A DNA stretch of 59,902 nt. Source: Planctomycetota bacterium (GTDB lineage Bacteria; Planctomycetota; UBA1135; GCA-002686595). The translations under genes and the position numbers were made by a program. The notes beneath the pieces were generated by a model, which saw only the letters and a program-made list of their open reading frames with translations, made no database searches and was not told where the DNA came from. The stretch lies in the NCBI GenBank assembly GCA_016872795.1, contig VGYZ01000014.1, forward strand, positions 1 through 59,902. Direction: 5' to 3'. Positions 25,561-33,589 of the stretch are shown in pieces (position 1 is the first letter of the stretch; the number at the start of each line of letters is the position of its first letter).

Positions 25561-27233
25561 TGGCCCCGCGCGACGCGAGCAAGTTCGGCGACCGGTGCGA
25601 TCGCGCGCTCGCAGGCGTGTTCGTGCTGTTCTGCACGCTGCCTGCGGTGCTGACATGGGGCGCGCCCCCGTCAACGGGCGCGATCGAGCGCGAGTTCCGA
25701 CGCCCGGCGCCCGAGCCAAAGCGCCCCGCGACGCTCGCGCAGGCGCAGGCGTGGCCGGCGCAGTTCGACGCGTGGTACTCGGATCACTTCGGCCTGCGTT
25801 CGCGCTGGATCCGGCTCCACAACCAGCTCAGCCTCGGGGTCTTCGGAGTCTCGCCGACGAGCGAGATCGTCGTCGGTCCCGACACCTGGATGTTCACGAC
25901 GCGCGATCACGCGGTCGATGTGTGGCGCGGCGCGGATCCGTTCACGGCGGAGGAGCTCGAGCTGTGGACGCGCGTGCTCGAGGACCGGCGCGAGTGGTGC
26001 TCGCAGCGCGGCGTGCAGTACCTCTTCGCGATCGCGCCCAACAAGGAGTCGATCTACCCGGAGTACTTCCCGCAACGCTTCGACAAGCTCGGTCCGTCGC
26101 GTCGCGAGCAGCTCGTCGCACATGTCGCGCAGCGCTCGCAGGTCCCGCTGCTCGACCTCACGCAGCCCGTAAGCGCCGCGAAGTCGCGCACGCCGCAGGG
26201 CGAGCAGCTCTACTATCCGCTGGGCACGCACTGGAACGACCGCGGCGCGGTACCGGCTGCGCTCGCCTTGTTCGAGCGGTTGCACGCTCTCGATGCGCGC
26301 ATCTCCCTTGGCGAGGCGAGTGCCTTTCGCTTCGAACGCACCGAGTTTCAGGACGATTCCTGGGCTGGACGCCTGTACCTCGAGGATCGCCTGCGCCAAC
26401 CCAATGCGAACGCGGTGTTCGAGCGCACGATTCCCTCGGCCGCGTGGGAGCGCGTGCGCCTGTTCCTGGAGCGACGCGACAAGTCCCCACAGGAGCGCGC
26501 GCGCTTGGAGATCGCGCCCCTTGCGGGCGAGCCCGCGGGGTGGTCGATCGAGGTCGAGGGCGGCATGAATGTGCGCGTCACGCGCGCCGGTGCAGCTGCG
26601 CCCAAGGCGCTGGTCTTCCACGACTCGATGGGGGAGAAACTGCGTCCCTTGCTCGCCGAGCGCTTGCGCGAGGTTGCGTTCCGCTGGGTGCCGGACTTCG
26701 ACACGGATGCGATCGAGCGCGAGCGTCCGGACATCGTGTTGCAGGTGTTCGTCGAGCGCGCGCTCGCCGCGACCTCGCTCTCGACTTCCCCGCTCGACAC
26801 GCCAGAGCGCCTCGCCGCGGAGTTCGCGCAGTCGAGCGAGACGCTGCTCGCGGGCCTCGACGGGCTCTCGCTCCCGCCGGCGCCGAAGAGCTCGCTCGAG
26901 CGCGAGGCCGATGGTGCCCTGCGCGTCGACTACGGCGGCAGCGCGCTCGAGCTGCCGGAGTTCGCGGTTCCGCAAGGCTCCTGGGCGCTCGTGCGCGTCG
27001 AGCTCGACAGCCCGCTCGACACCGCGCTCTTGCTCGAGTTCCTCACGCGCCGCTTCGCGGCCTACTCGCGCCTCGCGCGCGGCGTGCAGCGGCCGCTTGC
27101 CGCGGGCGCGGGGCGCGCGGTGTATGTGAAGCTCCGCGTCCCCGGGCTTTCCGGCCGGATCCGGCTGCATCCGGGCCTCGCGGCGGGCTCCTACCGCCTC
27201 CGCAGCCTCGAAGTCAAAGCGGTGCCGCAGTAG
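25560..27233 (+). CDS. AlgJ/AlgX-like SGNH acetyltransferase
   Basis: 557 aa, one N-terminal membrane anchor (17-33). The ALGX/SGNH-like part runs from about 66 (FDAWYSDHFGLRS) through DTWMF (108-112), APNKESIYPEYFP (159-171) and YYPLGTHWNDRGA (218-230) to LVFHDSMGEKL (351-361), where Ser356 would be the nucleophile and His224 the base partner. The Asp two residues before that His in AlgJ/AlgX (DxH) is Gly here. Residues 400-557 form an extra domain I do not recognise. It follows the MBOAT gene with a 1-nt stop/start overlap. Confidence 0.8.
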   Translation: MAPRDASKFGDRCDRALAGVFVLFCTLPAVLTWGAPPSTGAIEREFRRPAPEPKRPATLAQAQAWPAQFDAWYSDHFGLRSRWIRLHNQLSLGVFGVSPTSEIVVGPDTWMFTTRDHAVDVWRGADPFTAEELELWTRVLEDRREWCSQRGVQYLFAIAPNKESIYPEYFPQRFDKLGPSRREQLVAHVAQRSQVPLLDLTQPVSAAKSRTPQGEQLYYPLGTHWNDRGAVPAALALFERLHALDARISLGEASAFRFERTEFQDDSWAGRLYLEDRLRQPNANAVFERTIPSAAWERVRLFLERRDKSPQERARLEIAPLAGEPAGWSIEVEGGMNVRVTRAGAAAPKALVFHDSMGEKLRPLLAERLREVAFRWVPDFDTDAIERERPDIVLQVFVERALAATSLSTSPLDTPERLAAEFAQSSETLLAGLDGLSLPPAPKSSLEREADGALRVDYGGSALELPEFAVPQGSWALVRVELDSPLDTALLLEFLTRRFAAYSRLARGVQRPLAAGAGRAVYVKLRVPGLSGRIRLHPGLAAGSYRLRSLEVKAVPQ

Positions 27234-27264
27234 ACTCTTCGCCCTCGAAAACAGGGGCCAAGCC

Positions 27265-28359
27265 ATGAGTCTCGCCTGCGGCATCGTAGGACTCCCGAAT
27301 GTCGGGAAGTCCACCATCTTCAACGCCATCACGGCCGCCGGCGCCGAGAGCGCGAACTACCCGTTCTGCACGATCGAGCCCAACATCGGAGTGGTCGATG
27401 TGCCGGACGCGAACCTCGAGCTCATCCGCGGCCTCATCGCCACCGAGCGCATCATTCCGGCCGCGCTGAAGATCGTCGACATCGCCGGCCTCGTCGCGGG
27501 CGCGAGCCAGGGCGAGGGCCTCGGCAACAAGTTCCTCGGCAACATCAAGGAGTGCGACGCGATCCTGCATGTCGTGCGCTGCTTCGAGTCGGGCGACATC
27601 ATCCATGTCTCGGGCTCGGTCGATCCACAGCGTGACATCGAGGTGATCGAGCTCGAGCTCGGACTCGCCGACCTCGACACGGTCACGCGCGCGGTCGATC
27701 GCGCCGCCAAGAAGGCGCGCGCGCAGGACAAGGACGCGCTGCTCGAGAAGGATGTGCTCGAGCGCGCGAAGGCCTGGCTCGAGGCCGGCAAGCAGCTGCG
27801 CAACCACGAATGGACGCCGCAGGAAGCCGCGGTGCTCTACCCGCTGTTCCTGATCACGATGAAGCCGGTCCTGTTCGTGGCGAATGTCGCGGACAGCGAC
27901 CTCGACGGCCGGTCCCCGCTCGTCGACAAGGTGCGCGCTCACGCGGCCGCGACGGGCGCCGAGGTGGTCGCGCTGTCGGGCGCGATCGAAGGCGAGATCA
28001 TGGCGCTCGAGCCCGCGGATCGCGCGGCGTTCCTCTCGGACATGGGGCTCACGGAGCCCGGCCTGCACCGCCTGATCCGCTCCGCGTACCACCTGCTCGA
28101 CCTGCAGGTGTACTACACCGCCGGTCCCAAGGAGATCCGCGCGTGGACGATCCACAAGGGCGACAGCGCCCCGAAGGCGGCCGGCGTGATCCACACGGAC
28201 TTCGAAAAGGGCTTCATCCGCGCGGAGATCTACTCGGTCGACGAGCTCGTGCAGTACAAGACCGAGTCCGCCATCAAGGCCGCCGGCAAGCTGCGCAGCG
28301 AAGGCCGCGAGTATGTGATGCGACCCAACGATGTGTGTCACTTCCTGATCGGGAAGTGA
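27265..28359 (+). CDS. ychF: YchF/OLA1-family GTPase (ATPase)
   Basis: 364 aa, standard. P-loop GLPNVGKST (residues 9-17), NYPFCTIEPN switch region, DIAGLVAGASQGEGLGNKFL (G3 and beyond), a coiled-coil insert (150-190) and the C-terminal TGS domain with AWTIHKGDSAPKAAGVIH. YchF prefers ATP over GTP and binds ribosomes and the proteasome or proteases in other organisms; it affects stress responses. 28 nt upstream of the thioredoxin-TPR gene. Confidence 0.96.
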   Translation: MSLACGIVGLPNVGKSTIFNAITAAGAESANYPFCTIEPNIGVVDVPDANLELIRGLIATERIIPAALKIVDIAGLVAGASQGEGLGNKFLGNIKECDAILHVVRCFESGDIIHVSGSVDPQRDIEVIELELGLADLDTVTRAVDRAAKKARAQDKDALLEKDVLERAKAWLEAGKQLRNHEWTPQEAAVLYPLFLITMKPVLFVANVADSDLDGRSPLVDKVRAHAAATGAEVVALSGAIEGEIMALEPADRAAFLSDMGLTEPGLHRLIRSAYHLLDLQVYYTAGPKEIRAWTIHKGDSAPKAAGVIHTDFEKGFIRAEIYSVDELVQYKTESAIKAAGKLRSEGREYVMRPNDVCHFLIGK

Positions 28360-28387
28360 ACTCCAGCCGCTCCCGAGGAGAAGTGCC

Positions 28388-29251
28388 ATGACGCAAGCCG
28401 AGTTGCCGCCGATCGTCGATGTCTCCGTCGAGAGCTTCGAGACCGAGGTCGTGCGCCGCTCCATGCAGGTGCCGGTGCTGGTCGACTTCTGGGCCACATG
28501 GTGCGGGCCCTGCAAGACGCTCGTGCCGATCCTCGAGAACATCGCGCGCGAGCTCGCCGGCAAGCTCGTGCTGGCCAAGATCGACATCGACAAGAACCCC
28601 GAGATCGCCGAGCTGTTCCAGATCCAGAGCGTGCCCACGGTCGTGCTGATGAAGCAGGGCCGTCCAGTCGACGCGTTCATGGGCGCGCAGCCGGAAGCGG
28701 CGGTGCGCAAGCTGCTCGAGAAGCACATTCCCGGCGCCGCGCCCGACCCGCTCGCGGAGGCCGCCAAGCTCGAGGCCGCGGGCAAGCGCGAAGAGGCGAT
28801 CACGCTGCTCGCCCGCGCGCTGCATCGCGAGGGCACGAACGCCGCGCTGCGCCTCGCCCTCGCGCGCATGCTGCTCGCGGCTCAGCGCATGGACGAGGCC
28901 AAGAGCGTGTTCGCCGCGCTCTCGGGCGAGGCGCTCGAGCTGCCCGAGGCGCAGGCCATCGCGGCTCAGTTCGCCGCGATGGAGAAGGTGGGCGAGCTCG
29001 CGCCGCTCGAAGCCGCTGTGCAGGCCGCGCCGAAGGATCCGGCCGCGCGCATCTCCTACGGCAAGGGGCTCGTCGCAGCCGGCCGCTACGAGCAGGGCCT
29101 CGAGGAGCTGCTCACCGCCGCCAAGCTCGACCTCCAGTTCGAGGGCGGCGCGCCGCGCAAGGCCATGATCGAGGTCTTCAACCTGCTCGGCCAAGGCGAG
29201 CCGCTGGTGCTCGAGTTCCAGCGCCGCCTCTCGATGCTGCTCTGCGTCTGA
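28388..29251 (+). CDS. Thioredoxin-TPR protein (CnoX/YbbN-like) with active WCGPC
   Basis: 287 aa. Thioredoxin domain 1-115 with WATWCGPCK (Cys near 39 and 42), IDIDKNPEIAELFQIQSVPT and the cis-Pro, followed by a TPR-like helical domain (120-287: AAKLEAAGKREEAITLLARAL and repeats). E. coli CnoX has the same architecture but a broken active site; here both cysteines are present, so it may reduce disulfides as well as hold unfolded proteins. Start supported by GAGGAG 8 nt upstream of the ATG. Confidence 0.9.
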   Translation: MTQAELPPIVDVSVESFETEVVRRSMQVPVLVDFWATWCGPCKTLVPILENIARELAGKLVLAKIDIDKNPEIAELFQIQSVPTVVLMKQGRPVDAFMGAQPEAAVRKLLEKHIPGAAPDPLAEAAKLEAAGKREEAITLLARALHREGTNAALRLALARMLLAAQRMDEAKSVFAALSGEALELPEAQAIAAQFAAMEKVGELAPLEAAVQAAPKDPAARISYGKGLVAAGRYEQGLEELLTAAKLDLQFEGGAPRKAMIEVFNLLGQGEPLVLEFQRRLSMLLCV

Positions 29252-29270
29252 TCGAAGCTCGCTCCCGCGA

Positions 29271-31832
29271 CTAGAGCCCGAGCTTCGCGAGCTCGCGCAG
29301 CACATACGCCGGCCGCAGCAGATCCAGATCGGGGAAGCCGGTCACTTCGAGCGTGTCGAGCAGGAAGCTACCGCGATAGAGCGAGAACAGCGCCACATGG
29401 CCGGCGCTCGGCACGACATCGTCCATCTCGCTCGTGTAGTCCCCGCAGCGCACATGCAGCTTGCCCCCGGCGCGCGACAGCGTGCTCTCGTACGGCACGT
29501 TGGCGTGCAGGGGCGTGGTGCGGTGTGACGCGGCGAACGCGTTCGAATCCGCGTCGAACGACACCATGCTGCCGCTGGCCGACACGGCGATGTAGCGCTG
29601 CGGCTCGCGATAACCAGCCAACGCGTAGAACACGAACTCGTCGTCGCGCACATTCGCGTCCCAGGCATGCTTGCCGCGCACGCGGACCGCGCTGATCTCG
29701 CGGAATGCAGCTTGGGAGACCCATGCGCCCGAGCCGCAAACTGCCAGCGCGCTGCCGCGAGGCTTGAGCTTGGGCTCGATCCACGCGCGACCGAAGCAGA
29801 TGTACTCGCGCAGGCTCTCCCAGCCGTTCTGGATGGGCGTGAAGAGCGCCGCTTCGCGCTCGTCGTCGAACTGCAGCGTCCAAGTCACTTGGCCATCGGG
29901 CAGGATCTCGCAGGAGCCACCGAAGAGCTCGGGCACCTGCTCGAGTCCGACGCTCGCACCGAGCGCGCCCGCGGCGTAGTCGCGCAGCGCTGCGCGGCGA
30001 GCGTTGAGCAGCGGCACAGTGCCGTGAGCGGCGAGCAGCTTGCGCAGCGCGTCCACCGCATCGCGAGCGTCGGACGCGCCCGTCGGGACGCCCCGATCCG
30101 CGAGCGCCTCGAATTCCAGTGCCACCATGCCGCTCTGCCACCTCGCTCCGATCTGCAGGGCGTCCGCGCGCAGATCCGCGAGCGCGCGATCCTCGGGAGC
30201 GAGCTTGACCGGGCGACCCGCGCTCGTGAGCAACTGCAGGTACGGCTTCATCCACGGCTCCGGCGTCGGAACGGGCAGCTCCTTGGACAGCAGTTGGAGC
30301 GAGAAGTCCGCGAGCGGCAAGCGCTCGACGCCTTGGCCGTTCTCGCCGAGCAGTAGCCACTCGCCTTCGACGGCGCGCACGCCGACGAGCAACTTGCGGT
30401 CGGGCAGCTGGAATTGCAGCTTCTTGCCGGTGGTGATGCGATCTTGGAGGACGGCGTTGCGCATCGCATCGAGGGCGGTGAGCCGCGCGCGCTCGCGCTC
30501 GAGCCGGTCGCGCTCGCCAGCATCCTTGGCGAGCGGGACGAGTTCCGCCACACGCTGCGCGGCTTCGAAGAGGTGACCGGCCGAGGCACGCGCCAGCGCA
30601 AGACCGTGTCGCGTCTCCAAGTCGCTGGAGGGCGTGCGCAGGCGCGCGACATCAAAGCCCGGCGGCGCCGGCGTCATCGCTTCAGGCTGGGCGCCGTTCG
30701 CCGGCGGAGTCGTCAGGGTTGGCGGTCCCTTGAAGAGCCGCTCGAGCGTTCCCGGCGCGAGTACGGGAGCCTTGCGGTTGCCCGCATCGAGAGCCACCGC
30801 CCAGCCGAGGAACTCGCGCGAGAGCTCGTCCATGGCGATGCCATCGAATGCGCCGCGCAGGGTCGCGCCGTCGCCCTTGCTCTCTAGTGCATGACGCAAG
30901 TACGCGAGCAAGCGCGCGCGATGTCGACCCGCGTTGGCGTCCATCAGGAAGTGCATCCAGAGCACGCCCTGCGCGTGGAACGACTCGCCGATGACGGCGT
31001 CCGCGACCTGCGCCTTCAACTCCTGCGCGCGGTGGAAGCTGAGCACCTGGAAATGTTCCCACGAGGCACTGTCCGCGAGCTCGTCGAGTCGCAGGATGCA
31101 GGCGTAGGCGGACTCAGGACGCGCGAGCGTGTTGACGAGCGCGGCCAGCGTCCGCGGCGGCGGCTTGCAGGCACCGATGCTCTCCGGCGCGCTGCCGAGG
31201 TCCTCGCACAGGTAGCCGGCGAGACCGTGGACGAAAAATTGCTGATCGAGCGCTCCGAAGGTGGCGGTGGAATGCGCATGGACGAGCGAAGTCACGAACT
31301 CGGCCATCTGCGTCGTGCGCCGTGCCCCGAGCCCGAGCCGGCCGCCGCTCTCGTACATCACGGTCCAGCGGTTGCGGCGATCGAAGCTCGCTCCCGAGCG
31401 GAAGGGCGAGAGCGACGAGAGGCGCTCGGAGAAATTCGAGTAGTCGCCCGCGGTCTGCAGCGCGCACACGATGCTCACGGGGATCTCGGCGCGACGCGCG
31501 AGGCCCATGGGCCGCGCGAAGCGCTCGACGAACACCTGCTCGGTGCGCAGGAGCCACGGCGCGCGCTCGGCGATGAGCTTCGTCTCCCAGTCCGCGGTCG
31601 CGACCTGCGGCACCTGCGCGAACAGCGTGAGGGTGGGCGAGAGGGTCTTCTCCGCGAGAACCACCTTCGAGAAGTAAGTGTGCGACTTCAGCTTCGCACG
31701 CGCCTCCGCGAGGAACTCCGAGGGCTGGAGCGCGGATGTCGCGATCGGAGCATCACTTGCCTGTGTGGCGGGAGTGGCCAGCAGGGCGAGGACGAGCGTG
31801 GCGAGCATCGGCTGGATTCTCGACGCACGCAT
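29271..31832 (-). CDS. Large secreted protein of unknown function
   Basis: 853 aa from ATG at 31832, which begins a good signal peptide (LATLVLALLATPATQAS). The upstream TTG at 31844 is possible. Residues 40-330 look globular and helical and include MYESGGRLGLGARRTTQMAEFVTSLVHAHSTATFGAL (in segments), resembling planctomycete DUF1570-type peptidase-like regions but without HExxH. Residues 380-520 contain a helical pair; 640-853 is beta-rich (GYREPQRYIAVSASGSMVSFD, SLYRGSFLLDTLEVTGF), reminiscent of a LamG-like sandwich. Not recognised as a whole. Convergent with the thioredoxin gene, 19 bp apart. Confidence 0.72.
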   Translation of the reverse strand: MRASRIQPMLATLVLALLATPATQASDAPIATSALQPSEFLAEARAKLKSHTYFSKVVLAEKTLSPTLTLFAQVPQVATADWETKLIAERAPWLLRTEQVFVERFARPMGLARRAEIPVSIVCALQTAGDYSNFSERLSSLSPFRSGASFDRRNRWTVMYESGGRLGLGARRTTQMAEFVTSLVHAHSTATFGALDQQFFVHGLAGYLCEDLGSAPESIGACKPPPRTLAALVNTLARPESAYACILRLDELADSASWEHFQVLSFHRAQELKAQVADAVIGESFHAQGVLWMHFLMDANAGRHRARLLAYLRHALESKGDGATLRGAFDGIAMDELSREFLGWAVALDAGNRKAPVLAPGTLERLFKGPPTLTTPPANGAQPEAMTPAPPGFDVARLRTPSSDLETRHGLALARASAGHLFEAAQRVAELVPLAKDAGERDRLERERARLTALDAMRNAVLQDRITTGKKLQFQLPDRKLLVGVRAVEGEWLLLGENGQGVERLPLADFSLQLLSKELPVPTPEPWMKPYLQLLTSAGRPVKLAPEDRALADLRADALQIGARWQSGMVALEFEALADRGVPTGASDARDAVDALRKLLAAHGTVPLLNARRAALRDYAAGALGASVGLEQVPELFGGSCEILPDGQVTWTLQFDDEREAALFTPIQNGWESLREYICFGRAWIEPKLKPRGSALAVCGSGAWVSQAAFREISAVRVRGKHAWDANVRDDEFVFYALAGYREPQRYIAVSASGSMVSFDADSNAFAASHRTTPLHANVPYESTLSRAGGKLHVRCGDYTSEMDDVVPSAGHVALFSLYRGSFLLDTLEVTGFPDLDLLRPAYVLRELAKLGL

Positions 31833-31874
31833 CTGACGCGTCAACTTCGAGGCACGCCGCCCCCCAGCCCTGCA

Positions 31875-31895
31875 GGAGCGGATCCGCGCCGCTCC
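31875..31895. promoter_or_regulatory. Hairpin in the divergent leader
   Basis: GGAGCGG-N7-CCGCTCC, seven perfect pairs, 43 nt upstream of the secreted protein's ATG and 85 nt upstream of the Xre-Mop gene. It could sit in the 5' leader of either transcript. No function assigned. Confidence 0.4.
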
Positions 31896-31946
31896 CGGAG
31901 CTAGTCCCGCTCCCTGGGAGGCCCCCGTCCGCTCCGCCCGTGTGGA

Positions 31947-31970
31947 TAAGTCATGGCTTAGTCACATAAG
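31947..31970 (+). promoter_or_regulatory. Candidate operator TAAG-N6-CTTA-N6-TAAG
   Basis: Three alternating 4-bp half-sites at 31947, 31957 and 31967, each 10 bp from the next, in an unusually AT-rich island ending 9 nt before the ATG at 31980. The last two form the larger perfect inverted repeat GCTTA-N6-TAAGC. Phasing of one helical turn suits a dimeric HTH protein, most simply the Xre-Mop regulator acting on its own operon. Prediction only. Confidence 0.5.
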
Positions 31971-31979
31971 CTCTCCGGT

Positions 31980-32450
31980 ATGAATGTGCGCAAGCTGCGC
32001 GAGAGGCTCACCCTGTCCCAAGCCGGGCTGGCTGCGCTCGTGGGGGCGCACGCGATGACGGTTTCGAAGTGGGAACGAGGGGTGGCCAAGCCCGCGGAGC
32101 CGCAGGTGCGTACGCTGCGCGCACTCGCCCGCGCCGCGGAGCAGGGCTGGAAGGCCGAGGATGCGGCCGTGCGGCGCGACCCGGCGCGGGCGCTTGCGAA
32201 CGCCTTCGACAGCGCCTACAGCAAACCCGAGCTGGACCTCGGCGCACTGAGCGCGAGCAATCGCTTCCCCGGCCGCATCGTCGAGCTCAGGCGCGGCGAC
32301 ATCGTCAGCAAGCTCGTGATCGAGATCGCGCCGCTCGTGCGCATGGGCTCGGTGATCACGACCGACTCCGTCGATCGCCTCGGCCTCGCGGTCGGCGGCC
32401 ACGCGATCGCGATCGTCAAAGCCACGGAAGTCATCGTGGGGCGCGCATGA
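31980..32450 (+). CDS. Xre-type HTH fused to molbindin (Mop/TOBE) domain: molybdate-responsive regulator
   Basis: 156 aa. Residues 1-55 form a Cro/Xre HTH (RKLRERLTLSQAGLAALVG, MTVSKWERG). Residues 91-154 form one Mop domain: SASNRFPGRIVEL, ITTDSVDRLGLAVGG, AIAIVKATEVIVG, the pattern of molbindins that bind molybdate or tungstate oxyanion at subunit interfaces. The classic regulator ModE uses a winged, LysR-like HTH instead. Its stop overlaps the start of a MOT1-type transporter (ATGA), which supports control of molybdate uptake. An AT-rich phased repeat lies just upstream. I infer the role from domains and context. Confidence 0.85.
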   Translation: MNVRKLRERLTLSQAGLAALVGAHAMTVSKWERGVAKPAEPQVRTLRALARAAEQGWKAEDAAVRRDPARALANAFDSAYSKPELDLGALSASNRFPGRIVELRRGDIVSKLVIEIAPLVRMGSVITTDSVDRLGLAVGGHAIAIVKATEVIVGRA

Positions 32451-33589
32451 GCGCGCCGCGCTGGCGTTGGAATCGCGAGGAGGTGGCCGGTTCGCTCGGC
32501 GACCTCGGCACCTTCCTGCCGTTGCTGGTCGCCATGTCGGCGCAGTGCGGCCTGTCGTTTCCCGCGGCGCTGTTCTTCGCGGGAGCGTTCAATGTCATCA
32601 CCGCCTTCACCTTCGGCATTCCCATGGCGGTGCAGCCGATGAAGGCCATCGCGGCCATCGCGCTGGCCGAAGGGCTCGGCGCCGGGGAGATCGTCGCCGC
32701 GGGCATGTGGGTGAGCGCCGTGGTGCTCGCGCTCGGACTCTCGGGAGCGCTGGGCTGGATCCAGCGCAGCATTCCGATCGCCGTCGTGCGCGGGCTGCAG
32801 CTTGCGCTCGCGCTGACATTGCTCATGCGCGGCCTCAAGTCGGTCGTGAGCGGTTCCGCCCCGTGGGCGAGTGACGGGATTGGACTGGCGATCCTCGCGG
32901 GGCTCGCGGTACTGGTCCTGCGCAACTCGCGGCGCGTGCCCGCGGCGCTGGTGCTGTTCCTCGCCGGGATCGCCATCGCGTGGATCGGTGCGCCGCAGGC
33001 CTTGGCCTCGATCCGCCTCGAACCGTGGTGGCCCACGCTGGCGCTCCCGACGCTCGCGGAGTTGCGCGCGGCGTGGTGGAGCGCGGCCTTTCCGCAGATC
33101 CCGCTCACGCTCCTCAATTCCGTGGTCGCGGTGTGCGCGCTCTCCGCGGACCTGTTCCCGACGCGGCCTGCCCCGCCCGCCAAGGTCGCCGTGTCCGTCG
33201 GACTGATGAACCTGCTCGCCGGTCCGTTCGGCGCGATGCCGATGTGTCACGGCGCAGGCGGGCTCGCCGGCCAGCATCGTTTCGGCGCGCGCACGGGCAG
33301 CTCGATCCTCGGGCTCGGCATCGCGAAGATGCTGCTCGCCGTGCTGTTCGGAGCGAGTCTGACGGCAGCCTGCGGCGTGTTTCCCGCCAGCATCCTCGGC
33401 GTGATGCTGGTGGCGAGCGGCCTCGAGCTCGGAGCGGCGGCGCGCGAGCTCGGCGGAACGCGCACGCATGCGGTCGCGTTGCTCACCGTCGCCGGCTGCC
33501 TCGCGCTCGACAACTTCGCGCTCGGATTCGCCATCGGACTCGCGTTCGATCAGCTGTCGAAGCGACTGGAGCCAGAGTCATCCCCGTGA
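32447..33589 (+). CDS. MOT1-type molybdate (or sulfate) transporter, SulP-related
   Basis: 380 aa, 9-11 TMs. MOT1 signatures: GSLGDLGTFLPLLVAM (residues 15-30), GIPMAVQPMKAIAAIALAEG and FGAMPMCHGAGGLAGQHRFGARTG. These mark the molybdate transporter branch of the SulP superfamily, which lacks the STAS domain. Coupling to an HTH-Mop protein makes molybdate the likely substrate. Its end overlaps the convergent oppF gene by 12 bp. Confidence 0.87.
   Translation: MSAPRWRWNREEVAGSLGDLGTFLPLLVAMSAQCGLSFPAALFFAGAFNVITAFTFGIPMAVQPMKAIAAIALAEGLGAGEIVAAGMWVSAVVLALGLSGALGWIQRSIPIAVVRGLQLALALTLLMRGLKSVVSGSAPWASDGIGLAILAGLAVLVLRNSRRVPAALVLFLAGIAIAWIGAPQALASIRLEPWWPTLALPTLAELRAAWWSAAFPQIPLTLLNSVVAVCALSADLFPTRPAPPAKVAVSVGLMNLLAGPFGAMPMCHGAGGLAGQHRFGARTGSSILGLGIAKMLLAVLFGASLTAACGVFPASILGVMLVASGLELGAAARELGGTRTHAVALLTVAGCLALDNFALGFAIGLAFDQLSKRLEPESSP

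Noticed and set aside
29251-31396. 17-bp direct repeat (29251-29267 and 31380-31396)
   Set aside because: A match of this length is expected about once by chance in 60 kb at this GC content; no terminal features of a mobile element.
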